NCBI GenBank assembly: GCA_017437965.1
Contig: JAFRWN010000040.1
Coordinates: 19,404-83,403, forward strand
Length of the DNA stretch: 64,000 nucleotides
Direction of reading: 5' to 3'
DNA from: Lachnospiraceae bacterium
GTDB lineage: Bacteria; Bacillota; Clostridia; Lachnospirales; Lachnospiraceae
Every line of letters starts with the position of its first letter. Position 1 is the stretch's first letter. The translations under genes were made by a program, and so were the position numbers. Under the pieces are notes generated by a model, which saw nothing but the letters and a program-made list of their open reading frames with translations, was not told the DNA's origin and searched no databases. This document shows, one piece after another, positions 52,346-64,000 of the stretch.

Positions 52346-54313
52346 TCAAAGGATTCTCTTGAATTTCTTTTCAATTTCATATTTGCTCATCGAAATGATC
52401 ACTGGCCTGCCATGAGGACAATGATAAGGATTTTCAAGAGACAAAAGTTCTTTTATCAGAGCTTCAGCTTCAGCCGTTGAAATCCTTGTATTTCCTTTGA
52501 TTGCAGCCTTACATGACATGGTCGCAATCTTATCTATCACTATATCAATTTCGCCCTTTAATGGACTGTTTGTAAGCTGATCAAGTATGTCATGGAAAAA
52601 CACATCCGAACTGTAATCGAAAAGATCGACAGGCACAGCGGAAATCTGGTATTCGCGGTCACCGAAGCTTTCGATTTCAAAACCAAGTCGGGTAAAATAA
52701 TCCATGTAACGGTTAAGAACCTCTATTTCCGAAAGTGAAAGCGTCACAATAAGTGAAGGAAACAGAGCCTGAGACCCCATCCTGTCTTCCTTATAGCGTT
52801 TCATTGTTCTTTCATAGAGCACTTTTTCGTGTGCAGCATGCTGGTCAATCATGAACATATTGTCGTCCATCTCAACTATCCAGTATGTACCGAAAACCTG
52901 TCCGACAATGCGATGTTTTACAAGATTTTCCTCTTTTAAGAAGTTTTCCTTGCCGATGAATGAAAGCTGTTCGAAATTATCCGGTACATTATTTTCATAA
53001 GGTTTTGAAACTATTGTGCTGATGGTTTCCTTGATATTAGTTTCTTCTTTATGATAATCAGATAGCTTTTCATCTTTTTCTCCGGACGCATTGCTAATTA
53101 AGTCATTTTCCTTAGCCTGATCAATTTTTACAGAGTAAACCGGCTTCTCCCTGATGATATCCTCTTCGTTTTTACTGCCGAACATATCCTTCTGCAGATT
53201 AAGGTTTCTTGCTGTATTTTCAAGTCTTTTTTCCTCAAAACTCTGAGGCACGGAATTGAAATCGGGCTTTGTGACTACCGCTTCGCTTTTTGTTTCTTTG
53301 CCGATAGTTGCATCCACAATAAGATTTGAACTGTGAAGTGCATCGCTTACAAGCTGGAATATCTTTGCATAATAAAAGTCACCGTCCGCAATCCTTACTT
53401 CCATCTTTGCAGGATGAACATTGATGTCAAGCTTTTCAAGAGGGAAGACAAAATGAAGGGAGGTGAAGGGATATTTATTATGCATTGCATAGCCCTTGTA
53501 GGCCTCTTCTATTGACTTTGTGATTATCGCAGACTTTGAATATCTGCCATTGATATAATAATTCTCACATATACGGTTTCCGCGAAGTATGGCGGGCTTT
53601 CCGACATATCCGTTTACAGAAAAAGCATCAGTATTATAATCAATTTTAATCAGATTGGAGGCAACATCTCGTCCATAGATCTGGTAAAGAGCATCTTTTT
53701 CATTACCATTACCGTTTGTAAAGAGCATGGTCTTGCCCTGGTTTATGAAACGGAAGGAAATCTCCGGATGTGAAATTGCGAGGCGGTTAACTATATCCGA
53801 AATATATCCAGCCTCGGTATTTGTGGATTTAAGGAATTTTCTTCTTGCAGGAGTATTGAAAAAAAGCTCTCTTACAATGATAGTGGTTCCATCAGGGCAG
53901 CCTGCTTCGGAAAAGCTCTTCTCAGTACCACCCTCGATAACATATCTGTTTCCGAGAAAATCATCTTTTTTCTTTGAAAGAAGCTCAAGCTTTGAAACTG
54001 AAGAAATACTACTTAAGGCTTCGCCGCGGAATCCAAGGCTTTTAATATGTTCAAGATCTTCTTCACATGATATTTTACTCGTGGAATGGCGCAGAAAGGC
54101 AAGCTTTATATCATCCTTCTCGAAGCCGGAACCGTTATCGGATATCCTGATATAGCTTTTACCGCCTTCTTTTATCTCGCAGGTAATGATATCGGCACCG
54201 GAATCGATTGAATTTTCAATCAGTTCCTTGACAACCGAGGCGGGGCGTTCAACCACCTCACCTGCGGCTATCTTATTTATAGTATCCTTGTCAAGAAGTT
54301 TTATGCTGCCCAT
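52346..54313 (-). CDS. mutL: DNA mismatch repair protein MutL (endonuclease type)
   Basis: A 655-residue protein. The GHKL ATPase is at 1-330 (NSIDSGAD, ISDNGSGF, GFRGEALSS). The C-terminal domain has the metal motif DQHAAHEKVLYE (490-501) and CPHGRP near the end, so this MutL nicks DNA itself, as in most bacteria without MutH. It has AAAGGAG before the ATG, 15 bases after ftsK. mutS is not adjacent. Confidence 0.96.
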   Translation of the reverse strand: MGSIKLLDKDTINKIAAGEVVERPASVVKELIENSIDSGADIITCEIKEGGKSYIRISDNGSGFEKDDIKLAFLRHSTSKISCEEDLEHIKSLGFRGEALSSISSVSKLELLSKKKDDFLGNRYVIEGGTEKSFSEAGCPDGTTIIVRELFFNTPARRKFLKSTNTEAGYISDIVNRLAISHPEISFRFINQGKTMLFTNGNGNEKDALYQIYGRDVASNLIKIDYNTDAFSVNGYVGKPAILRGNRICENYYINGRYSKSAIITKSIEEAYKGYAMHNKYPFTSLHFVFPLEKLDINVHPAKMEVRIADGDFYYAKIFQLVSDALHSSNLIVDATIGKETKSEAVVTKPDFNSVPQSFEEKRLENTARNLNLQKDMFGSKNEEDIIREKPVYSVKIDQAKENDLISNASGEKDEKLSDYHKEETNIKETISTIVSKPYENNVPDNFEQLSFIGKENFLKEENLVKHRIVGQVFGTYWIVEMDDNMFMIDQHAAHEKVLYERTMKRYKEDRMGSQALFPSLIVTLSLSEIEVLNRYMDYFTRLGFEIESFGDREYQISAVPVDLFDYSSDVFFHDILDQLTNSPLKGEIDIVIDKIATMSCKAAIKGNTRISTAEAEALIKELLSLENPYHCPHGRPVIISMSKYEIEKKFKRIL

Positions 54314-54328
54314 CTGTGCTCCTTTGTC

Positions 54329-57295
54329 TTACATCGGAAGTCCGTTCTGCTGTGCAAAATTTGTAAAGCTTGCTGCATCCATCAGTATCTGTCTCGGCTT
54401 TGTGCCTTCCTCAGGTCCTACAACACCGGCCTCAGACAGCTGATCCATTATCCTTGCGGCCCTGTTGAAGCCGATTTTGAACTGTCTCTGGAGACTTCCT
54501 ATCGAAGCCTTTTCTTTTTCGATAATGAACATTCCCGCCTTATAGATCAGCTCATCGACATCAGAACCGTTGTCACCGCCTGACGAATCTCCGCCTTTAC
54601 CGGAGGAAGAACTGCTTTCTACTGTCGCTGAATGAATTCTTGCTTCCATCTCAGCAGTATCGCTCTCACTGTTATGAGCCTTTACATAATCAACAATGCT
54701 CATAACTTCGGAATCCGAAATGAATGCGCCCTGAACACGTACAGGTTTAGGCAGTCCTACAGGACTGAAAAGCATATCGCCCTTGCCCTGAAGCTTTTCA
54801 GCACCGGCCATGTCAAGTATTGTTCTCGAGTCAACCTGTGAAGCAACCGCAAATGCTATACGTGAAGGAACATTGGCCTTGATAAGACCTGTGATAACAT
54901 TTACGGAAGGACGCTGCGTTGCGATTACAAGATGGATACCGCAGGCACGTGCCAGCTGGGTAAGACGGATGATATAGTCTTCCACTTCGCCAGGTGCAAC
55001 CATCATCAGATCGGCAAGCTCGTCGATAACGAAAACAATCTGAGGAAGCTTCTCGTAGATTTCTCCATTATTGCTCTTGAGTTCACCGTTTGATTCTTCG
55101 ACCTTCTTATTATATCCTGCAAGATCCCTTACACCAAGGTCTGCGAACTTCTTATATCTGTCGGTCATTTCCATTACTGCCCAGTTAAGTGCACCTGATG
55201 CCTTCTTCGGATCGGTGACAACAGGAATAAGCAGGTGGGGAAGTCCGTTATAGACACTAAGCTCAACAACCTTAGGGTCAACAAGTATAAGCTTGACATC
55301 ATTCGGATCAGCCTTGTAAATGATACTCATGATCAGAGTGTTGATACATACTGACTTACCGGAACCTGTAGCACCTGCAATAAGGAGGTGAGGCATCTTC
55401 GCGATATCAGCAACTATTACCTGTCCGCCGATGTCCTTACCTACTGCAAATGTCAGCTTTGATTTACTGTTTTTGAATTCGTCACTGTTTACAAGTGAGC
55501 TGAAGTATACTATCTGGTTTTCCTTGTTCGGAACCTCGATACCGATTGCGGATTTACCGGGGATAGGTGCTTCCATTCTGATATCGGTTGCTGCAAGGTT
55601 CATCTTTATATCATCGGTAAGGGAAGTGATTTTACTTACTTTCACACCGATTTCAGGCTGCAGCTCATATCGTGTAACACTGGGTCCGCAGCTGATATTT
55701 GTTACTTTAACCTTGACGCCAAAACTCTCAAGAGTAGCCTCAAGCTTCTTTGCGGTTTCATTAAGCTCTGCCTGTGAAGTTCCTTTTGCACCTGCCGGAG
55801 CTTTTGCGAGAAACGAAACCGGAGGGAACGAATAGGGTTTGACCACTTTCTTCACCCTCTTTACAGGTGCTGCTTTTGCTCCGTCATCAAGCGGAGTGTT
55901 GCTTGCCATGTTCTGCTTTCCGGCAAGACTATGGCTTTCTATCTCGCCATGACCCTGTGGACGAAGGTCTCCTCTTGCAAACAATCCGGGAACCTTAGGA
56001 GTTTCAATTTTTTGCTCGGGGACATTAAATGACCTCTTCGGTTCCTCCTTTATCACATTGCCTGTGATCACCGGTTCCGGTTCATCCTCCCTGTCGTTAT
56101 AAATATCAGAAGGATAATTGTTTTCTTCGGCAAACACATCATTATTTGATGATTTACCGAACTTTCTTTCCAGTTCCTGCTCATAAACGGACTTTTCATT
56201 GTAATAGGCAAATATTTCATCAAGACCCGAGATTTCAACCATATCCGTCTCGGCATTAATTACCGCGGCATTAGTCTGGGCAGTCTGGATTTCCTGGTTA
56301 TTCTGAGTATTATTACCATTTCCCACAGGAACAGAATAAATGGTCTTACCGCTCTTTCTTTCGACCTTTTCACCGGGCTTTACGCCACCGTTTTTAAGTC
56401 TCTCAATGAAAGAATCATTACCTGCAGGTCTTGGATTCCTTTCAACCGTATATGAATTTTCGGGACCGACTTCCGCCTTATAAAGCTTGGGTTTGTCCTC
56501 CATCAGCTTATCAAAGGCAATTTTCCCTTCCCTTGCATTTCTTTCAAGGCGTTCTCGTTCCCGGTCTTCTTTTCTTGCCTTTCTCTTTTCTGCTATCTGT
56601 TGATAGGTCTTTTTGTTCTTCTGATGAATGATCGACATTATTGCCTTACCAGTAAGAAGGTAGATCACTATCAGAAGAATAAGAACAATAACGACAACAG
56701 CAAGTATCTTGCTTCCGATTTTCCATAAGGGCCATGAAATAAGGGCACCCAGGAAACCGCCACCTGACTTGTTCTTATAGCCCTGCTTGAAGGCTTTGAA
56801 AGGTCCGTTCAGTTTACTCTTGCTTGAAAAAATATGGATAAGCGCCGTTATACATATTATTCCGCTCAGACACACGAACAATTTGTTCTTTGCCATGGTA
56901 TTTCTTCTGTTGCTGATAAGATAATATATCATTGCAAAAAGTGCAAAAGGGAATATATATCCAAAAAGGCCCATGAAACCGAAGCAAAGGAAATTGACGA
57001 ACTTTCCTATCGGGCCGCAAAGACCGATATAACTGAGTATCAACAGAAACGAAACTGCGCCTGTGATGCTCAGTATGATCTCATCCTTTACCTTGTTGGA
57101 TTGTTTGAACCCAAGAAAAGTAGTTGCCCTTTTGTCATAGTTTTCGTCCTTCTTTTCAGGTTCATATAATTCGCCCTTACCGTCGGATTTCTCCTTTTTT
57201 TCATCATCGCTGACAATTCCTTTCCTGCGATTCTGAAATTCCTTGAATCCGGCTCCGTTTTTGGCGCCCTTAGGTTTTTTACTTCTTTCTGCCAT
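54329..57295 (-). CDS. ftsK: FtsK/SpoIIIE DNA translocase
   Basis: A 988-residue membrane-anchored DNA pump. Residues 72-215 hold about four membrane helices, 220-485 are a charged linker, 508-900 is the motor with Walker A GATGSGKS (641-648) and Walker B ([11 protein letters not shown]), and the C-terminal gamma winged helix (about 915-980) reads polarity sequences. It moves chromosome termini through the closing septum or into the forespore. It lies ten bases after uppP. Confidence 0.95.
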   Translation of the reverse strand: MAERSKKPKGAKNGAGFKEFQNRRKGIVSDDEKKEKSDGKGELYEPEKKDENYDKRATTFLGFKQSNKVKDEIILSITGAVSFLLILSYIGLCGPIGKFVNFLCFGFMGLFGYIFPFALFAMIYYLISNRRNTMAKNKLFVCLSGIICITALIHIFSSKSKLNGPFKAFKQGYKNKSGGGFLGALISWPLWKIGSKILAVVVIVLILLIVIYLLTGKAIMSIIHQKNKKTYQQIAEKRKARKEDRERERLERNAREGKIAFDKLMEDKPKLYKAEVGPENSYTVERNPRPAGNDSFIERLKNGGVKPGEKVERKSGKTIYSVPVGNGNNTQNNQEIQTAQTNAAVINAETDMVEISGLDEIFAYYNEKSVYEQELERKFGKSSNNDVFAEENNYPSDIYNDREDEPEPVITGNVIKEEPKRSFNVPEQKIETPKVPGLFARGDLRPQGHGEIESHSLAGKQNMASNTPLDDGAKAAPVKRVKKVVKPYSFPPVSFLAKAPAGAKGTSQAELNETAKKLEATLESFGVKVKVTNISCGPSVTRYELQPEIGVKVSKITSLTDDIKMNLAATDIRMEAPIPGKSAIGIEVPNKENQIVYFSSLVNSDEFKNSKSKLTFAVGKDIGGQVIVADIAKMPHLLIAGATGSGKSVCINTLIMSIIYKADPNDVKLILVDPKVVELSVYNGLPHLLIPVVTDPKKASGALNWAVMEMTDRYKKFADLGVRDLAGYNKKVEESNGELKSNNGEIYEKLPQIVFVIDELADLMMVAPGEVEDYIIRLTQLARACGIHLVIATQRPSVNVITGLIKANVPSRIAFAVASQVDSRTILDMAGAEKLQGKGDMLFSPVGLPKPVRVQGAFISDSEVMSIVDYVKAHNSESDTAEMEARIHSATVESSSSSGKGGDSSGGDNGSDVDELIYKAGMFIIEKEKASIGSLQRQFKIGFNRAARIMDQLSEAGVVGPEEGTKPRQILMDAASFTNFAQQNGLPM

Positions 57296-57305
57296 TTTTA
57301 ACCTC

Positions 57306-58154
57306 TTAAGAAATAAACATAAAGTATGAAAGAATTACTGTTCCTGCGGCTATTCTGTAATAACCGAATATTCTGAAATCATGTTTCCTTATATAATTCA
57401 GGAAAAACCTGATAACATAAAAAGAAACAATGAAAGCAACAATCGATCCTGCCATCAGCATGACAATTTCATTTCCGGAAAAGCTGCCGTATTCACCAAG
57501 GTATTTTACTACCTTAAGAAGACTTGCTCCGGCCATTACCGGAATGGCAAGATAAAATGTAAATTCCGCTGCCACTGCCCTGTTTGTTCCAATAAGTAAA
57601 GCTCCTAGTATCGTGGCACCTGATCTGGAAGTCCCGGGAATCAGTGCAAGCAGCTGAAAAAGTCCTATATAAAATGCAACCTTCAGAGGAAGAGTCGCTA
57701 GCTTGTTGTAGACAGGCTTAATATCCTTTCGTTTGTTTTCAACAACTATAAAAAAGATACCATAAACAATAAGCATCAGGCCGACAGTTATCGGGCCGCG
57801 GCTTCCTGTATAAAAAACAGAATCAAGGAAGTCATCAAAAAGCAGTCCTATTATCGCAGCCGGAAGACATGCAACCAGTATCTTGACCCAAAGGGCAAGT
57901 ACCGGTATCTTCACATGGTTCTGCTCCGGATCCTTTGTAAACGGCCAGATGTTGTTCCAGAACAATAGAACAACTGCCATTATCGCACCGAACTGTATTA
58001 CAACAAGGAAAACGTTGAAAAAGTGTTCGCTTACATCCGGTTTCAGAAATTCTTCAGCGAGCATAAGATGTCCGGTACTGCTGATCGGCAGCCATTCCGT
58101 AATGCCCTCAATGATTCCGAAAACTATTATTTTAACAAACTCAGCAAAATCCAC
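57306..58154 (-). CDS. uppP: undecaprenyl-diphosphatase UppP
   Basis: A 282-residue membrane phosphatase that recycles undecaprenyl pyrophosphate for wall synthesis. Its two signature motifs are [14 protein letters not shown] (16-29) and PGTSRSGAT (about 170-178). The start is GTG at 58154, six bases after CGGAGG. It sits between the glycosidase genes and ftsK and is likely co-transcribed with both. Confidence 0.95.
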   Translation of the reverse strand: MDFAEFVKIIVFGIIEGITEWLPISSTGHLMLAEEFLKPDVSEHFFNVFLVVIQFGAIMAVVLLFWNNIWPFTKDPEQNHVKIPVLALWVKILVACLPAAIIGLLFDDFLDSVFYTGSRGPITVGLMLIVYGIFFIVVENKRKDIKPVYNKLATLPLKVAFYIGLFQLLALIPGTSRSGATILGALLIGTNRAVAAEFTFYLAIPVMAGASLLKVVKYLGEYGSFSGNEIVMLMAGSIVAFIVSFYVIRFFLNYIRKHDFRIFGYYRIAAGTVILSYFMFIS

Positions 58155-58168
58155 CGTTTTCCTCCGGC

Positions 58169-60397
58169 TTATTCATCATATATTTCAAAATGAGCACATT
58201 CACCGAGTTCCATGTCCAGCTTGAACTTCTTGTTCTGATATACTACAGTGCCATGGTATTCGGTACGGCCTGCCGAAACCGAAAACTCACTTAAGCTGCC
58301 ATTATTCCAGACAAGAGAAAACATTGCGCCACCCGGAACTCTCAGTCCTTTGATGCTTCCATCCGGCCATTCCTTAGGAAGTGCTGGTAAAAGAACAATA
58401 TTGTCTCCGTCTGCCTGAAGAAGCATTTCACCTATCGCAGCCGTAGCTCCGAAATTCCCATCAATCTGGAAAGGCGGATGGTTGTCAAACAGGTTATCAA
58501 GTGTTGACTGCCTGAAAAGAGCCACAAGATTTTCATAACACTTTTCTCCGTCATGAAGTCTTGCAAACATATTCATTATCCAAGCTCTTGACCAGCCTGT
58601 ATGTCCGCCACCAAAGGAAAGCCTTCTTTCTATCGTTTTTCTTGCAGCTTCTGCAAGCTCAGGCGTCTTGTAAACATCAATCTGATGCGAAGGATGAAGT
58701 GCATAAAGTTGGGAAATATGTCTGTGTCCGGGCTCGGCTTCATCATAGTCATAAAGCCATTCCATTATCTGGCCATGCTTTCCGGTTTTTATCTGCGGAA
58801 TCATCGAAAGCAGTTTCTTTGTCTTTTCAAGGAATTCCGGATCATCATCCTCAACCAGCTCATAGGCTTTAATGAACTGTTCAAAGTGATCGCGCAGTAT
58901 TTCATTATCCATGCTTGATCCCGCACATATGCTTCCCCTGCTGCCGTCCGGAAGTATATAGGTGTTTTCCGGAGAAACAGAAGGACAGATAATAGCCATT
59001 CCATCGAGTTCCATCAGAAAATCATGGAAAAACAGCACAGAATCCTTCATCAGAGGATACATTTCCTTAAGAAAGTCGAGATCTAAGGTATAAATATAAT
59101 GCTGCCAGATATGTGTGCAAAGCCAGGGCACGCTCATCACCCAGTAGGTACCGGGTATCCATTCATCCTGAGGTGCTGTATCACCCCACAGATCAGTGTT
59201 ATGATGACATACAAAGCCTCTGCAGCCGTACATTTCCTTTGCGGTCTTCTGTCCGTTTGCCTGCATTTTTTTCATCAGGTCAAAAAGTGGCAGATGGCAT
59301 GCCGCAAGTCCGAACATTTCTGCAGGCCAGTAATTCATCTGGGTATTGATATTTACAGTAAATTTGCAGCCCCACGGCGGATCGATATCCTTATTCCATA
59401 TTCCCTGAAGGTTTGCAGGAAGTGATCCGGGTCTGCTCGAAGAAATCAGAAGATATCTTCCATAATCAAAATATGTCTTTATCAGACCGTTATCAGTATT
59501 GTCTTCCGAAAATCTTTTCAGTCTTTCATCCGTCGTCAGACTGTCTAGTTCTTTATCATAATCAAGTAAAAACTCACATTTTGAGAAATACTTACGGTAA
59601 TCCTCGATATGATCATTTTTTACTTCATCATATGATTTTTCTCTTACAGTATTAAGGCGCTCTTTGACATATTCATAAGGATCGTCTCCCCTGTAGCTGG
59701 TCGCCGCACTTATATAAATAACGAGGTTTTTAACATTTTTGCAGACAAGGAAACGTCCGTTCGGAACTATCTCTCCCTCTTCTGCCTTTGCGGTAATTCC
59801 TGCACAGAAAGAATAGGGAGTTCCTGCTGTTTTACCGCTGAAATAAACATTGTAATCGTCATGAAAAGCCTTGTCATAAAAACTCATTCTTCCACAGTCG
59901 ACATCAATATTCATCAAAGTATCATCAGCAGTCCTTATATTGACCGCAATGACATTTTCAACAGCAGTTGCGAAACTTTCTTCAACAAAGCTTATATCAT
60001 CGAAGCTTCTGTTTACAACATGCATGGCAGTTTCGAGAAAAAGCTTCCGGCTGTAATCGGTACACTCGCCCTCGATATCCTTGAAATTTATAAATACTTC
60101 ACCAAGTGGCGCGTAAGGACGCATGCTTGGAGGATTTCCCGAAAAGCAGTGAAGCATGATATCTTCGGCTTCCTTTATTTTGCCCGAAAGAATAAGGCTT
60201 CTGACCTTTTCAAGATTCGGATAGGCATCCTTATTGATACGGTTCATCGGGCCGCCATACCACAGAGAATCTTCATTCAGCTGAAGTCTTTCGTTCTTCT
60301 GGTTGCCGAATATCATTGCTCCGAGCTTGCCGTTGCCTATCGGAAGGGCAAAATTCCAGTCCCATCCGGCTTCTTTTTTATAATACAATTCAGACAT
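58169..60397 (-). CDS. GH95 alpha-L-fucosidase
   Basis: A 742-residue glycoside hydrolase of family 95, with an N-terminal beta domain, a linker and an (alpha/alpha)6 barrel. The catalytic-site motif [12 protein letters not shown] (about 349-360) matches the asparagine pair known from the Bifidobacterium enzyme. No signal peptide is present, so it acts in the cytoplasm on imported oligosaccharides; alpha-1,2-fucosides are the usual substrates, though some members cleave alpha-L-galactosides. The ATG at 60397, five bases after AGGAG, is preferred to an upstream in-frame start that would overlap the neighbouring gene. It lies 11 bases after the beta-galactosidase gene, with no transporter or regulator beside it. 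Confidence 0.92.
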   Translation of the reverse strand: MSELYYKKEAGWDWNFALPIGNGKLGAMIFGNQKNERLQLNEDSLWYGGPMNRINKDAYPNLEKVRSLILSGKIKEAEDIMLHCFSGNPPSMRPYAPLGEVFINFKDIEGECTDYSRKLFLETAMHVVNRSFDDISFVEESFATAVENVIAVNIRTADDTLMNIDVDCGRMSFYDKAFHDDYNVYFSGKTAGTPYSFCAGITAKAEEGEIVPNGRFLVCKNVKNLVIYISAATSYRGDDPYEYVKERLNTVREKSYDEVKNDHIEDYRKYFSKCEFLLDYDKELDSLTTDERLKRFSEDNTDNGLIKTYFDYGRYLLISSSRPGSLPANLQGIWNKDIDPPWGCKFTVNINTQMNYWPAEMFGLAACHLPLFDLMKKMQANGQKTAKEMYGCRGFVCHHNTDLWGDTAPQDEWIPGTYWVMSVPWLCTHIWQHYIYTLDLDFLKEMYPLMKDSVLFFHDFLMELDGMAIICPSVSPENTYILPDGSRGSICAGSSMDNEILRDHFEQFIKAYELVEDDDPEFLEKTKKLLSMIPQIKTGKHGQIMEWLYDYDEAEPGHRHISQLYALHPSHQIDVYKTPELAEAARKTIERRLSFGGGHTGWSRAWIMNMFARLHDGEKCYENLVALFRQSTLDNLFDNHPPFQIDGNFGATAAIGEMLLQADGDNIVLLPALPKEWPDGSIKGLRVPGGAMFSLVWNNGSLSEFSVSAGRTEYHGTVVYQNKKFKLDMELGECAHFEIYDE

Positions 60398-60408
60398 CTG
60401 AACTCCTG

Positions 60409-64000
<3,592 letters not shown>

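Overview
The window looks like chromosomal DNA of a low-GC Gram-positive anaerobe of the class Clostridia, most likely a member of the Lachnospiraceae. This rests on family content and order rather than on any 16S gene: rplU-prp-rpmA-obg with an L27 that carries the Prp-cleaved N-terminus, B12-type radical SAM plus DUF2344 pair, scpA-scpB, RNase Y, sepF-divIVA-lspA-rluD, mreBCD-mrdA-rodA, miaA next to mutL, and VaFE/SPKTx sorted surface proteins. Almost every gene lies on the minus strand; only lexA and two zinc-ribbon genes are on the plus strand. There are no rRNA, tRNA, CRISPR or insertion-sequence features, and no gene-free stretch over 300 bases (the longest is 24704-24988).

Layout, left to right. 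1-4691: a MoxR ATPase, DUF58 and membrane transglutaminase operon. 4763-5447: lexA, with a degenerate LexA box between its -35 and -10. 5444-13019: a long minus-strand run from obg through yhbY, a fused nadD-yqeK, rsfS, a Gld-like ABC exporter (ATPase, permease, GldG-like) and a DUF4340 protein. 13045-14162: the rplU-prp-rpmA ribosomal unit with its own strong promoter, leader and terminator. 14166-18023: a short RNase E/G and the radical SAM/DUF2344 pair. 18128-27463: an accessory locus in which two plus-strand zinc-ribbon proteins flank a minus-strand operon for a T/P-rich membrane-anchored protein and a 1561-residue sorted surface protein.

27483-32839: an apparent operon of aspartate aminotransferase, NUDIX hydrolase, pyrimidine-nucleoside phosphorylase, a metallophosphoesterase and ScpA/ScpB. 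32953-36420: RNase Y, an orphan BlaI-type repressor with a palindromic operator, and a DUF4143-type ATPase. 36443-41245: rluD, lspA, divIVA, sepF, yggS and an HlyD-like membrane protein, a division/envelope cluster. 41335-41872: a stand-alone small P-loop gene. 41901-50028: the elongation cluster radC-mreB-mreC-mreD-mrdA-rodA-DD-carboxypeptidase. 50101-58154: a methionine-gamma-lyase-like enzyme, miaA, mutL, ftsK and uppP. 58169-63393: cytoplasmic GH95 fucosidase and GH2 beta-galactosidase. 63456-64000: the 3' end of pnp, cut by the window edge.

The main theme is cell-envelope growth and division with ribosome and RNA maintenance. The most distinctive part is the 18-27 kb surface locus: the two flanking cytosolic-facing proteins share a CxxC-x10-CxxC ribbon followed by a similar short domain, and the larger one has a long charged helix and repeated GFVPDY motifs. 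I know of no described system with this arrangement; its function is unknown and the link between the genes is inferred from position.
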